Part shown: piece by piece, positions 56,818 to 64,000 of the stretch
Layout of the letters: every line of letters starts with the position of its first letter
Position numbering within the stretch: position 1 is the stretch's first letter
From: Streptomyces sp. NBC_01255
GTDB lineage: Bacteria > Actinomycetota > Actinomycetes > Streptomycetales > Streptomycetaceae
Length of the DNA: 64,000 bases
Reading direction: 5' to 3'
NCBI RefSeq assembly: GCF_036226445.1
Contig: NZ_CP108474.1
Location: 124,001-188,000, forward strand
Translations under genes and position numbers: made by a program
The notes under the pieces: generated by a model
Told to the model about the DNA's origin: nothing
Databases searched by the model: none
What the model saw: the letters and a program-made list of their open reading frames with translations, nothing else

Positions 56818-59800
56818 ATGAGGTTCGGGGTGCTCGGTCCGGTGGCGGTGTGGGATGCCGACGGTGCACCCGTGCGTGTACCGGAGACCAAGGTGCGCGC
56901 GCTCCTCGCCGACCTTCTGGTCCACGAGGGGCAGCCGGTGTCGGCCGACCGCCTCGTCCACGACATCTGGGGCGACGCCGTCCCCGGCAATCCGGCCAAC
57001 GCGCTCCAGGCCAAGGTCTCCCAGCTGCGCAGGGCCGTCGGCCGCGACCGCGTGCTCCACCAGCCGGCCGGATACCGGCTGCGCCTCGACGGCGACCCCG
57101 CCGAGGTCGACACCTCACGGCTCCGGCAGCTCGCGGCGCAGGCCCGGCTCGTCGCCGCGCCGCGCCCCCGGGCGGCCCTGCTCGGCGAGGCGCTGGACCT
57201 GTGGCGCGGGCCCGCGTACGCGGACTTCGCCGACGAGGAGTTCGTCCGCCCGGCGGCGGAGCGCCTGGCCGAGGAGCGGCTCACCCTCGTCGAGGAACAG
57301 ACAGAGGCCCGGCTGGAGTTCGGGGATCCTCTGCTGCTCGGCGAGACGGCCGGTCTCGTCGCCCGTCATCCGTTGCGCGAGCGGTTGCGGGCCGTACGGA
57401 TGCGGGCCCTGTACGGCGCGGGCCGGCAGAGCGAGGCGGTCGCCGCGTACACGGAGCTCCGCACCCTGCTCGCCGACGAACTGGGCCTCGACCCGAGCCC
57501 CGGTCTCGCGGCGCTGTACGAGGCGATCCTGCGCCAGGACGCCGGGCTCATACCCGTCGCGGTCTCCGCCGAGCCCCCCGTCGTCGTCCGTTCCTCATCC
57601 GACGGCGGGGCCCTGGAGGCGGCGGCCGCGGTCCCACCGCTCCTCCCCGACCCGCGCGCGCTCACGCCCCGCCGCCGGAACCTGCCCACGCCGCCGACGA
57701 CTCTCGTCGGGCGCGGCCCCGCGCGCGAGGCCGTCGTCCGGCTCCTCGGCACCGAGCGGCTCGTCACGCTGACCGGACCCGGCGGAGTGGGCAAGACGCG
57801 CCTGGCGCTGGCCGTCGCCGAGCAGCTCGGTGCCGACGAGCCGGACGACGACGCCTCCGGTGGCGTCGTGCCGGACGGCGTGTGGTTCGTCGAGTTCGGC
57901 GGCCTGCCCGCCGATACCGCGGATCTCGTCCAGGCGGTGGCGTCGGCCCTCGGCATCCGCGACACGGCGTCGTCGGCACGCGGCACCGCCGACGCCTCGG
58001 CCGCGCTGCACGGAGCGCTGCGGGACCGCCGGGTGCTCCTCGTGCTCGACAACTGTGAGCACGTGATCGAACCGGCTGCCGAGCTGGCCGGGTCCCTGCT
58101 CCGGTCCGCGCCGGGGGTGCGCGTGCTCGCCACGAGCCGGGAGTCCCTCCGGCTCCCCGGCGAGACGGTGTACGCCGTCGCGCCCCTCGAACCCGACGAC
58201 GCGGCCCGGCTTTTCACCGAGCGGGCCGTCGCGGCGGCACCGGACTTCGCGCCCGCATCCGATTCCGGCATCGCGGCCGAGAGCGACGACGAGAGCGGCG
58301 AGGTGCGGGACGCCGTCGCGGAGATCTGCCGTCGCCTCGACGGACTCCCCCTCGCCCTGGAGCTCGCCGCCACCCGCGTCCGGGCCCTCGGCGTACGGGA
58401 ACTGGCCGAACGCCTCGGCGACCGCTTCCGTGTCCTCGCCTCCGGTCAGCGCGGTCTCCCGGCCCGGCAGCAGACGCTGCGCGCGGTGATCGACTGGAGC
58501 TGGGACCTCCTCGCCCCTCCCGAGCAGGCCGTCCTGCGCCGCCTCGCCGTCCCCGTCGGCGGGTGCACGCCCGCCGCGGCGGAGACGGTGTGCGCGGGCG
58601 ACGGCATCGCCCACGACGACGTGCTGGATCTGGTGGGCCGCCTGGTCGACCGGTCCCTCGTCTCGACGGTCCGGACGGCCGACGGGCCGCGCTACCGCCT
58701 GCTGGAATCGGTCGCCGCATACGCCCGCGAACGCCTCCACGAAGCGGGTGAGTCCGGTGTCGTGACGGATCGTCACGCCGTCTACTACCGCGAGTTCGCC
58801 GAGCGCGCCGAAGACCGGCTGCGCGGTGCGGGCCAGCGCCGCCGGCTCGCACAGCTGGACGCCGAATCCGCCAACATCCGCGCCGCCCTCGACCACGCCC
58901 TGCGGACGGCCGAGGCGCACGGCGCGGCGCGTCTGGCCGCCGCCCTGTGCCCCTGGTGGCTGCTGCGCGGCCGTCTGCACGAGGCCCGGCGTACCCTCGC
59001 CGTGGTCGTGGACGCCCTCCCGGCCGACACGGCAGCCGACGTGTCGGCCGAACCGCGTGTGCTCCTGGCTGCCTTCACCATGCTGACGGGCGGACGCGCG
59101 CCGGAGACGGACTGCCCCGAGGCGGACATCGCCGATCCCGCGCGGCGGGGTCGCGCGCTGTGGCTGTTCGCGTACGGCCTCTACCACGCGGGCGACCCGG
59201 TGGCGGCCCACGCCGTCGACTCCCGCGCTCTCGACCGCTTCACCGAAGCCGGCGACCGGTGGGGCACCGCCGCGGCCCGGGCACTGCGCGCCCATACGTC
59301 GTTCGCCGCCGGTGACCTGCGGACCGCGCGGGAGGACGGCCTCTACGCTGCCGCGGCCTTCCGGGAACTCGGGGACAGATGGGGCGAGTTGCTGACGGTT
59401 CCGGTGCTCGCCGCCCTCGCCGAGATCGAGGGCGACTACGCCGGCGCCACCGCCCGTCAGACCGAAGGCCTGCGGCTCGCCGAGGGTCTGGGTCTGGCGG
59501 CGGAGGCCTCGGCACGGCTGGGCGGCCTCGGCCGCCTCGCGCTCCTGGCCGGCGACTGGGAGCAGGCTCGCGTCCTGCACGAGCGGGCCCGGCGCGCGGC
59601 AGCGGAGCAGGGCCATATGTTCGGCGAGGTGTTCGCGCTCATGGGCCTCGCCCTCGGCGCACGCCGCTCCGGCGACCTGGACGCCGCCGAACACCATCTG
59701 CGGACGATGCGCGACGCGTACCCGTCGTCGACCGCGGGGAAGCATCTGATCCATGTGGAGCTCGGCTTCGTGGCAGCCCTCCGCGGCCGGGTGGCCGAGG

Positions 59801-60129
59801 CTTCCGCGTATCAGGCACGCGGTCTCGAGTTCGCCGGGCAACTGGCCGACCCGCGCGCGCTCGCGCTCTCCCTCGAAGGCGTCGCCGGTGTTGCCGCGGC
59901 CACGGGCGACTCACCGCACCTCACCCGCGCCGCCCGGTTCCTGGGCGCGGCGGACGCGGCCCGGCGGAGCGTCGGGGCGCCCCTCCCGGAGGCAGAGAGC
60001 GCCGACGTACGCCGCATCGCCGCGGTGGCCGTGCGGGCGCTCGGCGACTCCGCGTACACCGCGGCGTTCCGCGAGGGCGGCGGCATGCCCCTCTCGGAAG
60101 CGGTACGCTCGGCGGCCGCCGGAGCCTGA
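56818..60129 (+). CDS. AfsR/SARP-family BTAD regulator with NTPase and TPR domains
   Basis: A 1103-aa regulator. N-terminal OmpR-type winged helix (residues 1-90, FGVLGPVAVWDADGAPVRVPETKVRALLADLLVHEGQPVSADRLVHDIWGD), then BTAD (about 97-245, ending LRTLLADELGLDPSPGLAALYEAILRQD), an NB-ARC/STAND ATPase with P-loop TGPGGVGKTRLAL at about 319-331 and Walker B-like VLLVLDNCEHV at about 405, and a long TPR C-terminus (repeated ARR..LA..AL helices from about 640). These proteins integrate a small-molecule or phosphorylation signal to activate nearby genes. Promoter holds three 11-bp repeats. Confidence 0.92.
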   Translation: MRFGVLGPVAVWDADGAPVRVPETKVRALLADLLVHEGQPVSADRLVHDIWGDAVPGNPANALQAKVSQLRRAVGRDRVLHQPAGYRLRLDGDPAEVDTSRLRQLAAQARLVAAPRPRAALLGEALDLWRGPAYADFADEEFVRPAAERLAEERLTLVEEQTEARLEFGDPLLLGETAGLVARHPLRERLRAVRMRALYGAGRQSEAVAAYTELRTLLADELGLDPSPGLAALYEAILRQDAGLIPVAVSAEPPVVVRSSSDGGALEAAAAVPPLLPDPRALTPRRRNLPTPPTTLVGRGPAREAVVRLLGTERLVTLTGPGGVGKTRLALAVAEQLGADEPDDDASGGVVPDGVWFVEFGGLPADTADLVQAVASALGIRDTASSARGTADASAALHGALRDRRVLLVLDNCEHVIEPAAELAGSLLRSAPGVRVLATSRESLRLPGETVYAVAPLEPDDAARLFTERAVAAAPDFAPASDSGIAAESDDESGEVRDAVAEICRRLDGLPLALELAATRVRALGVRELAERLGDRFRVLASGQRGLPARQQTLRAVIDWSWDLLAPPEQAVLRRLAVPVGGCTPAAAETVCAGDGIAHDDVLDLVGRLVDRSLVSTVRTADGPRYRLLESVAAYARERLHEAGESGVVTDRHAVYYREFAERAEDRLRGAGQRRRLAQLDAESANIRAALDHALRTAEAHGAARLAAALCPWWLLRGRLHEARRTLAVVVDALPADTAADVSAEPRVLLAAFTMLTGGRAPETDCPEADIADPARRGRALWLFAYGLYHAGDPVAAHAVDSRALDRFTEAGDRWGTAAARALRAHTSFAAGDLRTAREDGLYAAAAFRELGDRWGELLTVPVLAALAEIEGDYAGATARQTEGLRLAEGLGLAAEASARLGGLGRLALLAGDWEQARVLHERARRAAAEQGHMFGEVFALMGLALGARRSGDLDAAEHHLRTMRDAYPSSTAGKHLIHVELGFVAALRGRVAEASAYQARGLEFAGQLADPRALALSLEGVAGVAAATGDSPHLTRAARFLGAADAARRSVGAPLPEAESADVRRIAAVAVRALGDSAYTAAFREGGGMPLSEAVRSAAAGA

Positions 60130-60212
60130 CGGCGGACCCTCGCGTATCGCGTCGGGTGTGGCGTGTGTCACCTTCCGGGAACCGATCCGGGCCGGTCGGA
60201 CAGTCCGGTGTC

Positions 60213-60845
60213 ATGGAGACGAGTGTGCGTGCCCGAATACGAGCGGGAGACTCCGATGCGTTCGGTGCCCTTTTCGACGACTACGCCCGGGCGGTGCACA
60301 ACCACGCCTTCCGGCTGACCGGGGACTGGTCGGCGGCCGAGGACATGCTGTCGCTGACGTTCCTGGAGGCCTGGAGGCTGCGGGCGTCGGTGGATCCGGA
60401 CGGCGGGTCCCTGCGGCCGTGGCTGCTGGGGATCGCCACCAACGTCGTGCGGAACACCCGCCGGGCGGCCCGGCGCCACGAGGCGGCCCTGAACCGTCTG
60501 CCGCGCGAGGAGGTGTTCCCCGACTTCGCCGAGGACCTGGTCGGCCGGATCGACGACGCCGAGCGGGTGGCGGCGCTCCAGGCGGCGCTCTCCCGGCTGC
60601 GGCGCCCCGAGCGTGAGGTGGTCGCCCTGTGCGTCTGGTCGGGTCTGGACTACGCGGCCGCCGCCAAGGCGCTGGACGTCCCGGTGGGAACAGTCCGTTC
60701 GCGCCTGTCCCGCGCCCGCAAGAAGCTCCAGAAGTACGCCGGAACCGGCCTGTCGGCACGGAACGGGAACTCGGAGCCGGGCCGCGGACAGATAGATGGT
60801 GACCGCGTCCCCGCGGTCCGGCCCACCCAGGAGGAAGCCCGATGA
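60213..60845 (+). CDS. ECF-type RNA polymerase sigma factor
   Basis: A 210-aa sigma-70 family protein with region 2 (DSDAFGALFDDYARAVHNHAFRLTGDWSAAEDMLSLTFLEAWRLR) and region 4 (ALSRLRRPEREVVALCVWSGLDYAAAAKALDVPVGTVRSRLSRARKKL). The ATG at 60213 was chosen from homology; no strong ribosome site. The stop overlaps the ATG of the next gene (ATGA). It is translated with a membrane partner, a layout seen in Streptomyces for ECF systems regulated by their partner. Confidence 0.9.
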   Translation: METSVRARIRAGDSDAFGALFDDYARAVHNHAFRLTGDWSAAEDMLSLTFLEAWRLRASVDPDGGSLRPWLLGIATNVVRNTRRAARRHEAALNRLPREEVFPDFAEDLVGRIDDAERVAALQAALSRLRRPEREVVALCVWSGLDYAAAAKALDVPVGTVRSRLSRARKKLQKYAGTGLSARNGNSEPGRGQIDGDRVPAVRPTQEEAR

Positions 60846-61924
60846 GCACCACCCCGTCCCGGCCCACCCCGGCCGAACGCGAGGAGATCGCCCGGCTGTT
60901 GCCCGTCCCGGCCGATCGGGACCGGCCCGGCCGCCACCACCAGGCCCTCAAGGACCAGCTGTTGCGCGAGTTCCGGCAGGACACCGCTCCCGCCGCCGCT
61001 CCCGCCGGCGCCAAGCCCCGCTTCGGAGCACGCCGGCTGACGATCGCCGCCGTTCCGCTCGCCGCCGGCGCGCTGGCCGTCACGCTGGCGACGAACGGCG
61101 GGCTCGACCCGGGCCCGGGTGCCGACCCGAAGGCCGCCGTGGCCCCCGGCTCGGACCGGAAGGCGCAGGACGCCAGGCCGGAGGCGACACCGGTGGCGGT
61201 CCTGCTCGACCGTATCGCCACCGTCGCCGCCGCCAAGCCCGCCCGCGCCGTCCGCGACGACCAGTACGTCTACGTCTCCAGTACGGTCGCCTGGTCCAGC
61301 CAGAGCGACGCCGACCCCGTCATGCGTCTGGACACTCCCCACAGCCGCAAGGTCTGGCTCTCGGTGGACGGAAGCAGGCCCGGTCTTCTCCGCGAGAGGG
61401 GCCAGGACGTGCCGCTGGCCGACGAGGTCGACAAGAGCGGCCGTCCCGTCACGTCCGTCGGCAATCCCGCTCCCACCCTGAACAGCCCGACGTACCGCTA
61501 CCTGGCGTCGCTGCCCACCGACCCCGACGTGCTCCTGAAGAAGATCTACGACGAGACGAGGGGCCAGGGGCCGGGGCCGGACCAGGAGGCGTTCGTGACG
61601 ATCGGCGACCTGCTGCGCGAGCAGCTGGCCCCGCCGAAGGTCAGCGCCGCCCTCTACAAGGCGGCGGCCGGGATCCCCGGCGTCACTGTCGTCGGCGACG
61701 CCGTCGATGCGGCCGGCCGCCACGGCGTCGCCGTCGCCCGTGTCCACAACGGCGAGCGGACCGAGTGGATCTTCGACAGGAACACACTGGAGTTCCTCGG
61801 CGAGCGGGGTGTCATGGTCGAGGACAAGCCGTGGGCCACGTCCGGCCAGATCACCGCCACCACCGCGATCCTGTCCCGGGGTGTCACGGACAAGACCGGC
61901 GAAACCCCCGGCCACACCGGCTGA
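60842..61924 (+). CDS. CU044_5270 family membrane protein, partner of the sigma factor
   Basis: A 360-aa protein of the CU044_5270 family: a cytoplasmic N-terminus of about 60 residues (TPAEREEIARLLPVPADRDRPGRHHQALKDQLLREF), one membrane helix (RLTIAAVPLAAGALAVTLA) and an extracytoplasmic domain (DDQYVYVSSTVAWSSQ, VWLSVDGSRPGLL, YRYLASLPTDPDVLLKKIYDETRGQGPGPDQEAFVTIGDLLRE). Single-pass topology and coupling to the ECF gene suggest anti-sigma or sensory function, although no zinc anti-sigma motif is seen. Confidence 0.85.
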   Translation: MSTTPSRPTPAEREEIARLLPVPADRDRPGRHHQALKDQLLREFRQDTAPAAAPAGAKPRFGARRLTIAAVPLAAGALAVTLATNGGLDPGPGADPKAAVAPGSDRKAQDARPEATPVAVLLDRIATVAAAKPARAVRDDQYVYVSSTVAWSSQSDADPVMRLDTPHSRKVWLSVDGSRPGLLRERGQDVPLADEVDKSGRPVTSVGNPAPTLNSPTYRYLASLPTDPDVLLKKIYDETRGQGPGPDQEAFVTIGDLLREQLAPPKVSAALYKAAAGIPGVTVVGDAVDAAGRHGVAVARVHNGERTEWIFDRNTLEFLGERGVMVEDKPWATSGQITATTAILSRGVTDKTGETPGHTG

Positions 61925-61942
61925 CCGGCTGACCGGCTGACC
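61917..61942. repeat. Short CTGACCGG tandem repeat at the end of the CU044_5270 gene
   Basis: Three 8-bp units; the first contains the stop codon TGA at 61922. Likely slippage; no function is evident. Confidence 0.5.
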
Positions 61943-61979
61943 AGCCGACCGGCACGATCGGGGTCGTACGCGGCACCAG

Positions 61980-62015
61980 GTGGGCTGCGCGGCCAGGGGT
62001 GGCCGCGCCGCCCAC
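61980..62015. terminator. Bidirectional terminator between convergent genes
   Basis: GTGGGC-T-GCGCGGCCA pairs with TGGCCGCGC-C-GCCCAC around a GGGG loop (one mismatch), between the sigma-factor operon (+) and the saccharopine-dehydrogenase-like gene (-). Confidence 0.8.
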
Positions 62016-62032
62016 GGGCGACACCAGGATCG

Positions 62033-63253
62033 TCACTGCTCGCGCAGGCCCCAGGGGGATCCGTACGCGGTGAGCAGGTCCAGGAAGGGGCGCGGGGCGA
62101 AGGCCTCGGGGCCGAGGACGCCCGCCCCGGACCAGATGCCGGCGGCCAGCAGTTCCAGGGCCACGACCGGGTTGATCGCGGTCTGCCACACGACGGCCTG
62201 GCAGCCGTACTCGCGCATCGACCACTCGTTGTCGACCACGTGGTAGAGGTAGACCTCGCGCGGCGCCCCGTCCTTGACGCCCTTGACCCAGGTACCCGCG
62301 CAGGTCTTGCCGGTCATCCGGTCGCCGAGCGTCGCCGGGTCGGGAAGGGCGGCGGCCACGACGTCGCGGGGCGACACCTGCGCCGGGCCGAGGTCCGTCG
62401 CCACGGTGACGGGCGCGGTGCTGTCGAGGCCCAGCGCGTGCAGGGTCTTGAGCTTGCCGATGAAGTCCTCACCGAGGCCGTACTTGAACGTGACCCGCTT
62501 CGCGTCGATCCAGCGCGGCACGAGCAGGACCTCCTCGTGCTCGACGTTCACGCACTCCACCGGGCCGATGCCCTCGGGGAAGTCGAAGACCTCGGGCTCG
62601 CTGAACGGCTCGGTGGTGAACCAGCCGCGGCCGGCCTCGTAGACGACCGGCGGGTTCAGGCACTCCTCGATGGTCGTCCAGATGTTGAACGACGGCGCGA
62701 AGTCGTAGCCCTCGACCGTGAGGTCGGCGCCGTCGCGGATGCCGATCTCCTCGATCTCGTCGAAGAGCTCGTCCGCGGCGTAGCGGGCGAAGACGTCGGA
62801 CATGCCGGGTTCGACGCCCATGCCGACCAGGGCGAGCCGGCCGGCCTTCTCCCACCGCTCGGCCTGCTCGAACTGGGCGTCGCCCAGCTTGACCCCGCAC
62901 AGCTCGTACGGGCGCTCGGGATGCGGGCGCGACAGCGACATCGCCATGTCGAGGTAGTGCGCGCCGGCCGCGGCGGCGGCGTGGAACAGCGGCAGGACGA
63001 AGCGCGGGTCGGTGGCGTTGAGGAGGACGTCGCAGCGCTGCTCCTTCAGGAGCGCGGCGACCGCGCTCTCGTCGGAGGCGTCCGTGCGGCAGGCGCTGAA
63101 CCGGGTGGCGCCGTCGCCCAGGGCGGCGACGGCCGCCTCGGCGCGGGCGAGGTCGTAGTCGGCGACGACCATGTGGTCGAAGAACGGACGGCGGGCCGCG
63201 ATCCGGGTGATGGCGGTTCCCACGCCTCCGGCGCCGACAAGCAGTACACGCAT
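62033..63253 (-). CDS. Saccharopine dehydrogenase-family oxidoreductase
   Basis: A 406-aa protein: NAD(P) Rossmann motif at residues 3-20 (VLLVGAGGVGTAITRIAARRPFFDHMVVADYD), a DVLLNATDPRFVLPLFHAAAAAGAHYLDMAMS substrate-lobe, ALVGMGVEPGMSDVFARYAADELFDEIEEIGIRDGADL, and VEGYDFAPSFNIWTTIEECLNPPVVYEAGRGWFTTEPFSEPEVFDFPEGIGPVECVNVEHEEVLLVPRW. The class covers saccharopine and related amino-acid dehydrogenases; which one cannot be told. ATG at 63253 with GGGAG upstream. Divergent from a TetR regulator. Confidence 0.88.
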   Translation of the reverse strand: MRVLLVGAGGVGTAITRIAARRPFFDHMVVADYDLARAEAAVAALGDGATRFSACRTDASDESAVAALLKEQRCDVLLNATDPRFVLPLFHAAAAAGAHYLDMAMSLSRPHPERPYELCGVKLGDAQFEQAERWEKAGRLALVGMGVEPGMSDVFARYAADELFDEIEEIGIRDGADLTVEGYDFAPSFNIWTTIEECLNPPVVYEAGRGWFTTEPFSEPEVFDFPEGIGPVECVNVEHEEVLLVPRWIDAKRVTFKYGLGEDFIGKLKTLHALGLDSTAPVTVATDLGPAQVSPRDVVAAALPDPATLGDRMTGKTCAGTWVKGVKDGAPREVYLYHVVDNEWSMREYGCQAVVWQTAINPVVALELLAAGIWSGAGVLGPEAFAPRPFLDLLTAYGSPWGLREQ

Positions 63254-63329
63254 GACAGGAATCTCCCTCTCCAAGGCTGTGCCCTGGAACTGTGACCTCT
63301 GGTGCAGGCGATGAAACCCCTGTTCCCTC

Positions 63330-63350
63330 GCTAACGTCTATGGCGTTGGC
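63330..63350. promoter_or_regulatory. Imperfect palindrome GCTAACG-N7-CGTTGGC
   Basis: A 21-bp inverted repeat (one arm mismatch) in the gap between the saccharopine-dehydrogenase-like and TetR genes, 34 bp before the TetR start. It is the likely operator of that TetR protein. Confidence 0.5.
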
Positions 63351-63383
63351 ATAAGGTGCCCGGCAACGGGAAGGAGCCGGGTC

Positions 63384-64000
63384 GTGGGGAAGCAGGTGGT
63401 GCCGGAGTCGGCGCGCAGACGGCGGCGCCCGACGAAGAACGGCGCGGTGCTGTCGGAGCGGGTGATCGTGGAGACGGCGCTGCGGATGCTGGCCGAACAC
63501 GGCGGCGAGGGGCTCACCGCCCGGCGCCTCGGGCTCGCGCTGGGCGCCGACCCGAGCACGCTCTACCGCTACTTCGCCGGTATGGACGACCTGACGCTGG
63601 CGATCGGGGCGGAGCTCATCGGACGGGCGCTGGACGGCTGGGCGCCCACCGGGGAGTGGCGCGCCGACCTGCGCCGACTGGGTCTGCGCATCCACGGCGC
63701 CTACCTCGCGCACCCCCAGGCGGCGGTGCTCACCGCCAGCCGCGTCACCGGGCGGGAGCAGGAGACGGCCGTGGACGAGGCGATCCTGGCCGTGCTGCGG
63801 ACGGCGGGCTTCCCCGACCCGGACACGGTACGGATCTACCACGCCTTCATCGACCAGAGCCTAGCCTTCGCCGCCCTGGACGCGGCCTCACTGGCGCTGC
63901 CCGCGGCGGCGCGGGAAGCCGACGAGCAGATGTGGGAGTCGACCTACGCCCGGCTGTCGGCCGCGTCGCACCCCCACATCGCCGCCACGGCCGATCTGTT
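63384..64000 (+). CDS. TetR/AcrR-family regulator (3' partial)
   Basis: The frame is open to the window edge, giving about 205 residues of a TetR protein. GTG start with AAGGAG seven bases upstream. The N-terminus is basic (ARRRRRPTKNGAVL), then the HTH SERVIVETALRMLAEHGGEGLTARRLGLALGADPSTLYRYFAGMDDLTLAIG, then a helical ligand domain containing VLTASRVTGREQETAVDEAILAVLRTAGF and IYHAFIDQSLAFAALD, recalling the TetR_C ligand domain of this subgroup. Probably represses the divergent oxidoreductase gene and itself. Confidence 0.88.
   Translation, partial: MGKQVVPESARRRRRPTKNGAVLSERVIVETALRMLAEHGGEGLTARRLGLALGADPSTLYRYFAGMDDLTLAIGAELIGRALDGWAPTGEWRADLRRLGLRIHGAYLAHPQAAVLTASRVTGREQETAVDEAILAVLRTAGFPDPDTVRIYHAFIDQSLAFAALDAASLALPAAAREADEQMWESTYARLSAASHPHIAATADL

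Noticed and set aside
1..64000. CRISPR arrays, insertion sequences, phage genes, rRNA or tRNA genes
   Set aside because: No regularly spaced repeats, transposase-like proteins or RNA gene signatures were noticed. Short repeats found (kstD leader, HsaF and hydratase N-termini, 61917 octamers) are local slippage repeats.

Overview
The window is high-GC actinobacterial DNA, almost certainly from a Streptomyces. The evidence is strong third-position GC bias, frequent GTG starts, short overlapping operons, a chitinase with a DasR-type operator, an AfsR-like BTAD regulator, an HbpS-like secreted protein, and small actinobacterial families (DUF5701, CU044_5270). No rRNA, tRNA, CRISPR array, insertion sequence or phage gene was seen. 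The left edge cuts a gene (1-1930) and the right edge cuts a TetR regulator (63384-64000). Family calls rest on reading the translations and remembered family sequences; no database search was run.

Region 1 (1-7024) is ordinary chromosome. It holds an apparent in-frame fusion of an FAD/NAD(P)-binding protein to a TPR protein, an XRE regulator with a small membrane protein, a two-domain VOC protein, a TOPRIM protein, a NarL-class histidine kinase with no adjacent response regulator, a divergent HbpS/GlcG-like secreted protein, and an ankyrin protein.

Region 2 (about 7100-41281) is a 34-kb steroid catabolism supercluster. A C21 side-chain module is suggested by a steroid-type Baeyer-Villiger monooxygenase (8779) and an HSL-type esterase (10482). 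Rings A/B are handled by KstD, KshA/KshB, HsaA (two copies), HsaB, HsaC and HsaD, with HsaE/HsaG/HsaF taking the C5 fragment to central metabolism. Rings C/D (HIP) are handled by FadD3, IpdF, FadE30, further acyl-CoA dehydrogenases, EchA20, IpdA/IpdB, IpdC and FadA6. Regulators are KstR2 and an IclR protein, and an MHS-type MFS permease is the likely importer. The gene order 26519-31808 matches, from memory, the order of M. tuberculosis Rv3548c-Rv3553. Sterol side-chain beta-oxidation genes and mce4 are absent here, so the cluster looks built for C19/C21 or short-chain steroids. Two operator types are visible. A KstR2-like box lies at 35597-35616, with a related palindrome at 28277-28302. A TTCCC-N7-GGGA inverted repeat occurs before fadD3, hsaA1 and hsaE and in degenerate form in the hsaA2/iclR gap, which suggests a second regulator for the ring A/B operons and fadD3.

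Region 3 (41292-50537) has an MFS exporter, a GH18 chitinase, a HutD/Ves protein, an NCS1 permease, a YihY/BrkB membrane protein, a SHOCT protein, a PAS-GAF-PP2C phosphatase and a DUF5701 protein.

Region 4 (50538-64000) has a hydroxymandelate synthase/oxidase pair without the HpgT aminotransferase or an NRPS, an amidase, a P-loop kinase-like protein, an Old Yellow Enzyme divergent from an AfsR-like regulator whose promoter holds three 11-bp direct repeats, an ECF sigma factor with a membrane partner, a saccharopine-dehydrogenase-family oxidoreductase, and the cut TetR regulator.
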